DNA from: Gerris lacustris
Lineage: Eukaryota; Arthropoda; Insecta; Hemiptera; Gerridae
DNA: 64,000 nt
Direction: 5' to 3'
NCBI GenBank assembly: GCA_951217055.1
Contig: OX578286.1
Location: 14,905,050 to 14,969,049, forward strand
In this document: positions 53,146-63,726 of the stretch, piece by piece
Layout of the letters: every line of letters begins with the position of its first letter
Numbering within the stretch: position 1 is the first letter of the stretch
Notes under the pieces: generated by a model
Seen by the model: only the letters and a program-made list of their open reading frames with translations
What the model was told of the DNA's origin: nothing
Database searches by the model: none
Program-made: the position numbers and the translations under genes

Positions 53146-54569
53146 GTATCAGATAAATTGGATCAAATTTATCAGAGGTCAGTGTGGTTAAACTAGGTTT
53201 TAAACTGCAAAAGAAAAAAAAAGATAATAGAAATACGAAAGATCAGTGATTGCACACATATATCTTTATAATTTAAAAGATAAAACGTTTGTCCAGCGCA
53301 TATGAACCAATTTAACTGTTAAATTAACTTGTTACAACAAATCGTTTAGACAAAACTACTTGTTGGTGTCAAAGGCTAGATTTTTCTGAACGATATTTTA
53401 TAGAAATTCTGTAGTCAAAACCAAAAAGTCGTTAAGTCCAAAAATGTTAATTTTTAGGGTCCGTAGGCAAAACCAAGGACCCTTATATTTTCCTGCGTGT
53501 GTCTGTCCGTCCGTCCTCTCGCATGCTCTCACGGCTACACCTTTCGTCCGATCACTTTGAAATTTGGCGTATATGTGTCTTGTACCTACCCACATATTTT
53601 AAAAATATAGCGACTTAAAAAAAATATTTTTCAAAAAAATTAGGGTAAAAAATCTTAAGGGTTAAAATTTTTTTATTTTTTTTCGACACCGTGAGGGGTA
53701 TCATATAAAGGGTACGTCGAGCTGATTACAAAAATATATAATTCTTTGGTTATAACTTTGATAGGGCGAGCGTAGGCGAGTTTGAAGCGGGTTTGAAACG
53801 TGTCCCCCCCCCCCCCTCTATCTCGCTTATGTGAAGTGCAAAAAAACTGAAAAAATTCCTGAACATTCTTCGACCAAAAGTAAAGATACCACTTTTTGGA
53901 AATTTCGAAAAAAATAATATTTTATTTCTTATTGACAAAATACGCTTTTTTATAATTATGGTCTTTTCGATGTATTTATATGGTTGTAGTCCGGTTCAGG
54001 TTGAGTGGCAAAAAAATACTTTATCAGAGTGTGTTTTGAGAATATTAGACCATTAGAATGGTTCAAAGTAAGCTTTTTTCAAAGTAGCTTTTCATTTAAA
54101 AAAAACACTGTTTATACACTTAACAGTTAAACACTATATAGTGTGGCCTACGACCCTCGCTGTGTGCTGACCAGCACACACTTGACCTGTTTATTCTTTA
54201 TTGACTTTTATAATCAGCGAAAAATTATCTACAGAATAGTGTAAAGTAGGTAATTCTAGCCTGTTTTGTCATTGAAATATCGAGCTTAATACATAATGGT
54301 TAAGTTTGTAAGAAGTATGTAGTCAAGTATAAAGAGTAAGTAAATTTAACGCCTTTGTACATGTACATTCTCTGATGAGATATCTGATTTTAGTATAAAG
54401 AGCAACCTACACGTATGTATAGCATTCATCACCTTCCTACTATTGTAATATAATAAAACTGTGGCTGGTTATTAAAATATACTTAATATAGAATTGAAAT
54501 TACAGTATTCTAGCTTATTAATGCTGATAATAAACTATTAATAAACAACATACAAATAATAATAAACCA
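53146..54569. other. family G repeat and unassigned DNA
   Basis: 53450-53720 is a repeat of the 'GGGTCCGTAGGCAAAACC ... GTCTGTCCGTCCGTCC ... TCACTTTGAAATTTGGC' type that is common in arthropod genomes (recognition from general knowledge). A poly-C run lies at 53803-53815. No gene in the rest. Confidence 0.45.
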
Positions 54570-55092
54570 TCTAAAAAGTGTACATGTTACGTTCACTCTG
54601 GAAAGAGCTACTTGTCAACCAGTCTATATGTATCAACACCAACTTACAATTTCGATTCATGTGCGGTACTTAGGACTTCATTTAGACCGAAGACTCACCT
54701 GGAACTTACATACGAGACTAAAACGAACAGACATGAAGCGACGATACAAGACTTTACTCAGACTTTTGGACAACAGATCTAATTTATCACTAACGAACAA
54801 ACTAACTGCCTATAATCTAATTATAAAACCTATTTGGACATACGGACTTGAACTGTGGGGATCGACCAAACCATCGAATTCTTACAAGATCCAATCCATG
54901 CAACCCATAATCCTTAGAAAAATATGTAATGCTCCCTCCTACGTGGCCAACCGTATAATACATAACGACCTAAATGTCCCCTTTGTCCATATCTTAGCAT
55001 CCTCTCGTTACAAGTCCTTCCACGCCAACCTCATCCACCATCCTAATCCTAATCCTCTCCTCATATTCCTGGTAATCCGAAGCGACGCCTAA
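54570..55092 (+). pseudogene. Jockey-type RT C-terminal fragment
   Basis: An open frame of ~170 codons reaching upstream of the first ATG (54628): VHVTFTLERATC, then VRYLGLHLDRRLTWNLH, NKLTAYNLIIKPIWTYGLEL and IQSMQPIILRKICNAPSYV. These are the conserved post-YADD blocks of Jockey-clade reverse transcriptases (YLG..LD..L.W; ...P...YG...W). It ends at a natural-looking C-terminus without RNase H, as in Jockey. RT catalytic motifs are missing, so it is inactive. Confidence 0.85.
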
Positions 55093-55267
55093 AGAGAAAA
55101 TGACCCCGTGACCATCTTAGAGACTAATGCTTTTGTAATCAAAATTATTGGAGTGGGGTCTCCGAATCTGAGTTGTAACTGTGCTGTAATTACCTTAAGT
55201 GAGATAAGCTGCTTGTTATAATTAAATTTTATAGTTGTGGCTAAATAATAAACGAAAAAAAAAAAAA
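54570..55267 (+). mobile_element. 5'-truncated Jockey-type LINE
   Basis: Coding remnant (next entry) followed by a ~165-bp 3' UTR and a poly-A tail at 55255-55267. Plus strand. The exact 5' junction and TSD were not resolved. Confidence 0.75.
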
Positions 55268-55623
55268 TTTGGTCCAAAGAAGTCAAGTCAGTCAACAATC
55301 TGATCCAAAGGGGTTAAGTCAGGGTTTTTTCCCAAACTTTGTATAATACTTACTGTGTATCTAAGCTTGTGGATCCTACACATTATACTTTGAAGATGAT
55401 GAGGATTGCATTATAGAATCTGTAAGTATTCACAATTTGTTAAGAGAATTGCTCAAAGTTTGCTTCTGCTCTCCTGAAAAGTTTCATTTTTGGACTTTGC
55501 GCCTTTTTTGATTTTGACTATTGAATTGATCTATCGATTTATCGATAAAAAAAAATAGATTCCTGTGTGTACCTAGCTATCCAGAATCAACATTTTTCTA
55601 CTAATCACAATACTTTCTCTTTA
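55268..55623. other. unassigned; family C end
   Basis: 55590-55623 is the family C terminus (AATCACAATACTTTCTCTTTAT), cut within its hairpin by the family B element that starts at 55624. Confidence 0.45.
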
Positions 55624-56276
55624 TTGAAGCGAGCGTCAGCGAGCTTCTTACATTTAACGAAATATGCTTCTTGTCTGTCTGTCTGTCTGTCTGTGTGTAA
55701 CGTTTACGTGTCCGACGATAACTTAAGTAAAAGTTGACCGATTTAGTTGAAATTTGGTATACATGTTCCTTTTACTAATACTCAGGCTAAGTTCGTTGGG
55801 CAGCGTGATCCGTCCAAGAGTTCGCGCGCAATGCTCGCGTAAACGTGAGCTTCAAATTTAAAATTGGAATTTCAGGACGGAAAAAAAATCTATCATCACC
55901 TATTTGATGAGACTAACATTTTTTTTCAAATAAAATTTTTTAGAAAAACCAACAACGACACCGCTATGAATTAATAAAGATCGCTAAAACTATTAAAGCG
56001 GACCTAAACGTTTAAAATAGAGAAAACAACGTTTTTACCGATATCTTACGTTCTAACGTAACGATTTTAATAAAACTTCATATACATCGTCTAAAGTACA
56101 ATTGAAACAGGCAATAATTGAAGTGGAATGGCCGGGACGAGTAGATGAGGTAAGTTATAGTAGAAGAACCCTTCTCCTTCTCCCCCACTGCACGGCGCTC
56201 TATTACTAGCATATTCTTTAAATACCAACTCATCATGATTAGCTATCTAATATTTATTCCATTACGCTCGCTTCAA
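55624..56276 (+). mobile_element. family B non-autonomous element, full length
   Basis: 653 bp with a perfect 12-bp terminal inverted repeat, TTGAAGCGAGCG / CGCTCGCTTCAA. A GTCTGTCT run near the left end, then AACGTTTACGTGTCCGACGA, TTCGTTGGGCAGCGTG, CGCGCAATGCTCGCGTAAAC. Related pieces lie at 39447, 40140, 40470, 57290 and 60700-61030. No reading frame. The superfamily is unknown. Confidence 0.65.
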
Positions 56277-56691
56277 TGATAGAGCCACGCGATGCCTAGT
56301 TATATATGTTTAAAATTTTTGTTAAAGTTTTGCCCCTATTAAAGCAAAACACCGCTGAATTTTATTAACATTGTGAGATTGTAAAAGTGAATAATAGTAG
56401 GAATATATTTCAGACAAAGCATTATATTCTTGTGCTTTATTATAGCAACCCTTAGTAAAATAGAAGATTATGCAGCAGATAATTTATAATATAACTCTAT
56501 TTAGATAACGTTATTAAAGAATTTTTTAATTATGTAACCTTTAAAATACTTTAATAAAACTAGCTATGACTTAATACATAAATTTATATAATTATAATTA
56601 GTGTTTCGTGAGCTAAAGGGAATATAAATCATTTATTATTATTTCATTAAATTTAAGATAATAATTTTAATTTTAAGATAATAGTGCAAGA
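56277..56691. other. no gene recognised
   Basis: AT-rich; nothing supported. Confidence 0.4.
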
Positions 56692-57115
56692 CAGAAATCC
56701 AGTCAGACATCAGGGAACATTAATTTATGGTTCCGTGTTTGTCTGATGGTCTGATCTAATATCGCTCTACATGACCGATATTAATGAAATTTGGATACTA
56801 GGTCATAATTAGCCCATTGTTGGTCCCATATAAGTTTCAATCTTCTGTGATCATCTGTTTCTCTTTCACATGCGCATAAAAATTCATTTATTTACACCTA
56901 TATCTTCAAAAGTACTCATCTGATTGTTATGGAATTTGGGTGGTTTGTCGAAAGTTGACCGCATATAGCACCAGATTAATTTTAACCGTCTGCCCTCTTT
57001 AACCTTTGCTTAGTTGATACTTTAATTCATGTAAAATCAAAACAATGTTGACAAATTAAAAATACACTGCCAATTAGTGTGGCACATAGCTTCCTCGCAT
57101 CCTATCATGTATTGT
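56692..57115 (+). repeat. family A dispersed repeat
   Basis: One of the best copies: AAGACAGAAATCC, ATTAGCCCATTGTTGGTCCC, CATATAAGTTTCAATCTTCT, CACCTATATCTTCAAAAGTA, and the end block TTAGTGTGGCACATAGCTTC in inverted form at 57077-57096. Confidence 0.8.
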
Positions 57116-57472
57116 TTTATTATTACTTTATTGTTAAATTGTTTATTGTGTAAGAACAATTAACATTTTTTAGAATCTTTAAAACTTTATAGGGGTGTCG
57201 CTGTAGGTTTTACTAAAAAATTTTATTTGAAAAAAATGTTCGTCTCATTGAATAGATAAGGTATGATTTTTTTCCCGACCGATAATTCCAATTTTAAATT
57301 TGAAGTTCACGTTTACGCGAGCGTTGCGCGTGAACGCTTGAACGGATAACGTTGTCCAACGAACTCGACATGAGCATTGGTAAAATAAACATTTCTACCA
57401 AATTTCATCAAAATCGGGCAACATTTACTCAAGTTATCGTCGCACGTTTCATAATTCGCGGACACACAGACC

Positions 57473-57504
<32 letters not shown>

Positions 57505-57640
57505 CGGAACCAAAAATGTTCCCTGATGTCTGAAACGGATTTCTGTCTTGGAATTTTTAAAATCGGAGGCATAAAACTTTTTTGTTCTCAAAAGTGAACA
57601 CAATGCTTCCGTTACCTTCGGTAAGCTCGGAAGCAAAAAA
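57116..57640 (-). repeat. family B / family A chimeric repeat
   Basis: Same composite as 40110-40465: family B middle (CACGTTTACGCGAGCGTTGC) at 57307, joined by a (GACA)n run (57472-57502) to the family A head on the minus strand (GTTACCTTCGGTAAGCTCGG at 57610-57629). Confidence 0.75.
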
Positions 57641-58170
57641 CGGGGGAAACAAATAAATTGAATAATAATAGGTTATAAAAGCATTAAATTATTAAATTTT
57701 ACTAAATAGGACGCGAAGAAGCTATGTGCCACACTAATTGGCAGAGTATCTGGACGTCTATCTATCGGTCTGTGTGTCGTTCAATTTTTGCGAACCAACA
57801 TATCTTAAAATTACTCGTTCTATTTTGATGAAATTTGTATGGTAGGTCATAATTAGCCCATTGTTGGTCCCATATAAGTTTATACCGTCTGCACCTATTT
57901 CTTTCTCTTCCACAATATACATTTATTTACACCTATATCTTCAAAAGTACTCTAATATTTAAGATATTTGGATAATTTGTAGAAAATAGCCCGCAGTTAG
58001 CACCAGATTAATTTCAACCGTCTACACTTTATACATTTTGCTAAATTGATACTTAAATTCGGGAGAAAAAATAAAGAAATTGGTTAATAATGGATTGTAA
58101 AACCATAAAATCATTAATGTATATGAAATAGGACGTGAGGAAGCTATATGCCAACTAATTGGCTGAGAAT
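57641..58170 (+). repeat. family A dispersed repeats (end piece, then nearly full copy)
   Basis: 57690-57745 is a family A terminus (GTGCCACACTAATTGGCAGA). 57750-58170 is another copy running from GTCTGTGTGTCGTTCAATTTT to ATGCCAACTAATTGGC. Confidence 0.75.
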
Positions 58171-58339
58171 TTTGCCTGTGAACTAACAAATGTCATCAAC
58201 AGTAAACCCTTCATAAAGAGACCATTGAAGGGACCAACCAAAAGTGGGGTCGGAAAACGGGAAAATATATTTAATGCAATATCCACAACTGTGTCTTTCT
58301 CCAATGTGTGATAGCGACTCATCATGAAAGGGAGTAGTT

Positions 58340-58610
58340 CAATAACCTAACAACATCTTCATACAAAAAATATTGTAATTGAAACAACTGACCGGTTTCA
58401 GCTGTTCTAAAGTAGCCTGGTGGTTACTGAATGATTTTGGCAGTACAAGTAACACTTGTACTTCAACCAGTAACCATTTTCTTGTACTTTCATTCAGTAA
58501 CCACCAGTTTATCTGAAGAAGGATGCTTTAGAATTTTAGAACAACCGAAATCGGTCAATTGTTTTCATTGCATTTTGTGTGCGTGAAGACGTTGTTTGGT
58601 TATTGAATAA
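58340..58610. mobile_element. foldback element
   Basis: TTCAATAACCTAACAACATC at the left is mirrored by ACGTTGTTTGGTTATTGAA at the right; inner matches include TGGTGGTTACTGAATG / CATTCAGTAACCACCA and a central AGTACAAGTAAC / ACTTGTACT pair. The right arm contains CTGAAGAAGG ... CCGAAATCGGTC, resembling the Penelope hammerhead spacing (see findings). Confidence 0.7.
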
Positions 58611-58786
58611 GACCTCTTTCAAAATGAATTATATTAGTATTAGGCCATATTTACTACGTTTCCATGATGTTTAAATACGGATTGAATCCTGATTTGGGAT
58701 TGAATCCTGATTTGGGATTTAACAAATTAAGTGTTTCCATGAGTAGTATTGAATCCATTCAGTACGTTTTCAATACACCACCAATA
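58611..58786. other. unassigned host repeat interrupted by MITEs
   Basis: TTGAATCCTGATTTGGGATT is duplicated in tandem (58683, 58703). The phrases TTTCCATG and AATCCATTCAG recur in modified or inverted form at 59700-59785, suggesting one older element now split by the MITEs between. Confidence 0.4.
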
Positions 58787-59346
58787 GTCCAGGAGATAGC
58801 GTGCAAAAAAGTGTCTGACTAACATCAAGCTAGAATTTCGTATACAAGTCAATCTTTTAGCGCCTTTTAAGAATAAGTGGTCGGCTAAGTTCGTCTGCGG
58901 GACATAGCTTGGCAATAGGCGTTTGAAAAAAACAAACCGGTGGAGAGCGGCCATATCTCACCAATTATGGTGGACAATGTGATTTTCATGATCCTGAGTA
59001 CAGAATTAGTTAGTAGACCAAAAATCAAGTTGATGTTAGTTTGTCCCTTGACAGGTGACAACGTTGATTTTTAGTAATATTTGAATAACTAACCTATCAA
59101 GTGTGAAAATAACATCGACTTGATTTTTGGTCTACTAACTAATTCTGTACTCAGGATCATGAAAATCACATTGTCCACCATAATTGGTGAGACCGGTTTG
59201 TTTTTTTCAAACGCCTATTGCCAAGCTATGTCCCGCAGACGAACTTAGCCGACCACATATTCTTAAAAGGCGCTAAAAGATTGACTTGTATACGAAATTC
59301 TAGCTTGATGTTAGTCAGACACTTTTTTGCACGCTATCTCCTGGAC
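58787..59346. mobile_element. 560-bp palindromic MITE, copy 2
   Basis: Same family as 23518-24101, ends GTCCAGGAGATAGCGTGC / GCACGCTATCTCCTGGAC, flanked by TA. The arms of this copy match each other more closely than those of copy 1. Confidence 0.9.
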
Positions 59347-59425
59347 TACAATCAACGTAAATAAATAAGTTACGTTCACCTTTTATAACCAGGTTTGTTG
59401 GGTTTGTTTTTAAAAGCAAAACTAA

Positions 59426-59565
59426 AGCCGTGTCCAGACTGCCGAACCGAACAGAGGAAACGAGCCGAACATTGGTCTCTGCGCATGCCCAGTATAAAGT
59501 GCGCCTGCGCATCTCAGACTGGGCATGCGCAGTCTCTGTTCGGTTCGGTAGTCTGGACACGGCTT
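59426..59565. mobile_element. 140-bp palindromic MITE, copy 2
   Basis: AGCCGTGTCCAGACTGCCGA ... TCGGTAGTCTGGACACGGCT. The centre carries AGTATAAAGTGCGCCTGCGC, shared with the other copies. CTGCGCATGCCCAG motifs near the centre are themselves inverted. Confidence 0.88.
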
Positions 59566-59786
59566 AAAAATGACAGGAGTGTTTTGTTTTGAAATATTGG
59601 ACTAGTTTCACCAGAAAAAACGCTAGGAGTGCTCACTCTCACACTCTCCATGAGACTCGATCAAGATACTATCCTATAATTTAGTGTATCATATCTGGAT
59701 CAAAACCATATTCAATCCTTATTGAATCTAGGTTTCCATGGACAATTTGGAATTTGGATCCAAAAACTGTAATCAACCCTTATTAA

Positions 59787-59947
59787 AGCCGTGACCAGAC
59801 TGCCAAACCGATCAGAGGAAACGAGCCGGACATTGGTCTCTGCGCATGCTCAGTATAAAGTGCGCCTGCGCATCTCAGACTGAGCATGCGCAGAGACCAA
59901 TACTCGGCTCGTTTCCTCTGTTCGGTTTGGCAGTCTGGACACGGCTT
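59787..59947. mobile_element. 161-bp palindromic MITE, copy 3
   Basis: AGCCGTGACCAGACTGCCAA ... TTGGCAGTCTGGACACGGCT. The flanking TTAA at 59783-59786 and 59948-59951 would fit a piggyBac-type duplication, but the other two copies do not show TTAA, so this is tentative. Confidence 0.85.
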
Positions 59948-61126
59948 TTAAAACGTAATTATATAGCCCCCGACGTATGCGCAGTATTATTCCCGCAAGA
60001 AGCCCGGGGTAATATCAAGTTAAATATTCCGTTGATTAGCACTTCACAACAATTATAAAAGTTTAAATTTGGTATCTACTCCTGTTAATATCTAACCAGC
60101 CAACAACCATTAACGATAAAATTCCTCTGGTTTATTAATCCTTCTTTAAACTTCTTCCTTCAGTCAAAAGTTAATTACAATAATTAAAGTCTCAAGTATT
60201 GGATTTCAAGGGGGGAAGAAAGGTTCTTCAAATCTAGAAAACTTTATACAGTCAATTATAAGTTTAATTATAACTTACACTTCTGGAAGCTTTCTTGTGC
60301 CTTCTTTAAAAACAAAAATCTCTATTATTTTATAAATAAAAAAAAGGTTTCATTTTTAATTTTTAAAATCTACGGTTGAATGCTGGTTCCGATTCATATT
60401 CCGATAAAAAAGCGCGGGAATTGAACTGTGTAGTTGAAGCGGGATGGTCATAGTAGAAGCAGGCAGTTAATATAGGTTTCGGAGTCAGATAATTTACTGA
60501 AATGTTTATGCGCATTCACGTTTCTATATGCTATCTGTGCGCACAGACTTTTGTTTGTAAACCCATTTCTTGGATAATATAATCAGAGATAATAAATGGA
60601 GAAAATTGTCAACTTCCTTCCAGTACATGCATTACTAAGGTAAAAAAGGGGGAGATTCTCTCCTTCATACAAAATGAGGGAACGGGACTATTCCCTAACC
60701 CTCACACGCCTACTCAATAAAATATTATAAAATATATCACTTCACTACACAAAAAACTTGTATCAGGTTGAAATTTTACATGCCTGTTTCAATTGTACTT
60801 TAGACGATGTGTATAAAGTTATATTAAAATCGCTACGTCACAATGTAAGATATCGGTAAAAAAGTTGTTATTCTATTTTAAACTTGTAGGTCCGTTTAAA
60901 TGTTTTAGCGATCTTTAACACTTCATAACAGTGTCGGTGTTGGTTTTACTAAAAAAAAGTATTTATAAAATTTGAGGCTTGGCTTACATTTACGCCAGTG
61001 TAAGCGAGGGCGGATAACATTGTCCAACAAAGGACAATAATAAACAATAATAGTCGAAGGAACTTCGTTCCAATAATAGACAGTAGCGACCTCCTGTCAA
61101 AAAGACCTTTGAAAAACGTCTTTCAT
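59948..61126. other. family B piece and unassigned DNA
   Basis: 60700-61030 is a diverged minus-strand family B copy (AATTGTACTTTAGACGATGT, GGTCCGTTTAAATGTTTTAG, GGATAACATTGTCCAACA). 59952-60690 has no supported feature. Confidence 0.5.
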
Positions 61127-61200
61127 TTAAACAGGATTCGAACCTACAACCTATAAATTTTCAACCAGCGCCTTAGACCCCTCGGCCTTCAGCCTCATGT
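61127..61200 (-). repeat. tRNA-Leu-like SINE head or tRNA pseudogene
   Basis: Minus strand: GGCCGAGGGGTCTAAGGCGC (61188-61169), a near match to the D-arm/A-box of tRNA-Leu genes, and GGTTCGAATCC (61144-61134), a perfect B box. The intervening anticodon region is short and does not fold, and no long variable arm is present, so not a functional tRNA. Confidence 0.6.
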
Positions 61201-61485
61201 CATGATACCTAATAAGCCTGTAAAAATAATACGGCGCATACATGAGAAAATGTCCATGTTATCTCAAAATTATTTTATTATTTTCTCTTTCGGGTGTCCA
61301 GCTGGTGGTTAGATGGGTCAATATAAATTTACATTAAATATTTAAAATGCATCTGAGCCTTGCAACCTGTCCTCTTGTATGAATTCTTGATGATTTTAGC
61401 TTTTAAGAGTTACAAGGTTGCTAAGGTAAAAGACAACTAACCACATTAGGTTTACATCACCTAAATGTGTATAATAAACTATTCC

Positions 61486-61491
<6 letters not shown>
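61201..61491. other. no gene recognised
   Basis: AT-rich spacer before the TA tract. Confidence 0.4.

Positions 61492-61580
<89 letters not shown>
61492..61580. repeat. (TA)n microsatellite
   Basis: About 89 bp of TA abutting the left end of the long-hairpin transposon; a short TATATATATA also follows its right end. Confidence 0.95.
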
Positions 61581-61584
<4 letters not shown>

Positions 61585-63726
61585 GGTGTTTCATTTTGTA
61601 AGGCAAAAAATAAAATTTAAAAAAACATGCAGACTTTGCTTACGCCCCGAGTCTAAGTGGTGTAAAAGATATATATGAAAAATTGCATGAAGATTGGATA
61701 ATATTTAGAGGTTGCACACTTTGATCAGTTTTGTAATAGTAGGCAAAAAATACGGTTTTTCAATATTAAATATTTTTATTGGGAAAACTAGGAATCAAAT
61801 ACTTAAAACAAAAATTTAAACTAGAAGCTAAGATTAGTAGGTAATATTATAGGTAAATATTATATTATATTAATTAACTTTGAACAATGCAATATTTTCT
61901 TTTGTTCGCTTGGTGACGACTTTTCTGTGATGCTCGACTATCTCAACAAGAATTGTTTTTGATTTTCGTCCATGGGTGTTTCGTTGAACTTTTTTATCAG
62001 ATCAATTCCCCTTTCTGCAGTATCATTGACCATCTTAAGAGCATATACCAAGGAGCATGCTTCTTAGAGAATCGTAGTGGGTCCCAAACAATTCAACGAA
62101 AATATTTGTTTTAGTAGTAACGAAATGGCTTAGGTATTTTCCTTCAAAAACTAGGTTTTAATCAATCCTCTAATCGTTTCATTTCCTTTTTCTTTGCAGG
62201 TTTGGTTTCTAAATTTTGATTCATATTTTCTTTATCTGCCTGAGTAATACGTTCGTCAAAAAGCCAATTCTGGATTTGTTTCTGATGGATACCAAATATG
62301 TATGTCTCTTAGCAACTGTGAGAGCACTTTATTTAAAGTCTGCATCTGGATGAGAGCTCAAGAGCTCCAGCATATCCAAATAATTTTTTTTGGAGCCCGT
62401 CGACTTACAACTGACTCGTGCTAAAAGCGAACATGTATGAGGCTGTGTGTGACGGCAAACCAACCACAACAATATTCGTCCACATTCCCCATTAATTCTG
62501 GTACATGCTCCTTGAATTATTCCTGAAATAGAAGCTGTAGTATTAAATATATGCCAATGACATTTTCAAGTAGCATCAACTCAGTTCACTTCCCGAATAA
62601 CTATTTTCTTTCAGGGCAACAGGTAAGCCAAGCGAATGCTCACAATCATTGCCAGTCACTAGAACTGAAACTCTATCATCTAATGTTTTGACACTCCCAT
62701 AGGCGAGTCATATATCTAAAGGAAAGAGTTTACTATCCCAATGTAACACCAAATAAGGAGGATTATCAAAGTGTCTCTTCAATTTTGTTTGCCATTTACT
62801 TTTATTTGTAAACGGTAGCTGGAGATACGGAAAACCGCTTTATAGAATTTTAAGAAATGAATCGGGTTGACCATTTTGTCAGCCTCATATATTATGTTAG
62901 CTTTCGGCACGAGTCAGTTGTAAGTCGATGGGCTTCAAACAATGATTTGGACATACTGGAGCTTTTGAGCTCTTTCCCAGATGCAGACTAAATAAAGTGC
63001 TCTCACAGCTGCTAAGAAACTTTTTGGTATCCATCAGAAACAAAAGCAGGATTGGATTTTTGACGAACGTATTACTCAGGCAGATAAAGAAAATATGAAT
63101 CAAAATTTAGAAACCAAACCTGCAAAGAAAAAGGAAATGAAACGATTAGAGGATTGATTAAAACCTAGTTTTTGAAGGAAAATACCTAAGCCATTTCGTT
63201 ACTACTAAAACAAATATTTTCGTTGAATTGTTTGGGACCCACTACGATTCTCTAAGAAGCATGCTCCTTGGTATATGCTCTTAAGATGGTCAATGATACT
63301 GCAGAAAGGGGAATTGATCTGATAAAAAAGTTCAACGAAACACCCATGGACGAAAATCAAAAACAATTCTTGTTAAGATAGTCGAGCATCACAGAAAAGT
63401 CGTCACCAAGCGAACAAAAGAAAATATTGCATTGTTCAAAGTTAATTAATATAATATAATATTTACCTATAATATTACCTATTAATCTAAGCGTCTAGTT
63501 TTAATATTTTTTTAAAGTATTTGATTCCTAGTTTTCCCAATAAAAATATTTAATATTGAAAAATCGTATTTTTTGCCTACTTTTACAAAACTGATCAAAG
63601 TGTGCAACCTCTAAATATTATCCAATCTTCATGAAATTTTTCATATATATCTTTTACATCACTTGGACTCGGGGCGTAAGCAAAGTCATATGAAAATCCC
63701 ACCTTTGGAAAAATGAAACACCCTAA
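61581..63726. mobile_element. long-hairpin DNA transposon (inverted duplication)
   Basis: 2146 bp: left arm 61581-62428, spacer of 471 bp, right arm 62900-63726. The arms are inverted copies with few differences over ~830 bp. Outer ends TTAGGGTGTTTCATTTT / AAAATGAAACACCCTAA. Both arms contain the 3' part of the same transposase gene, the spacer a more upstream part. A transcript through it would fold into a very long double-stranded RNA. Confidence 0.9.
61860..63470. pseudogene. transposase remnants of the long-hairpin element
   Basis: Right arm, plus strand: MVNDTAERGIDLIKKFNETP (from 63284), then DENQKQFLL. A shifted frame gives a C-terminus with VEHHRKVVTKRTKENIALF. The left arm carries the same on the minus strand. 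The spacer, minus strand near 62750-62640, reads VLHWDSKLFPLDI, then after a stop DDRVSVLVTGNDCEHSLGLP. I associate the VLHWD.K and NDTAERG motifs with a group of invertebrate transposase-like proteins of uncertain superfamily (hAT-like possible). Stops and frameshifts throughout; inactive. Confidence 0.6.

Noticed and set aside
58727..59560. Minus-strand frames of 75-81 codons
   Set aside because: They lie within palindromic MITEs and read across arm and loop.
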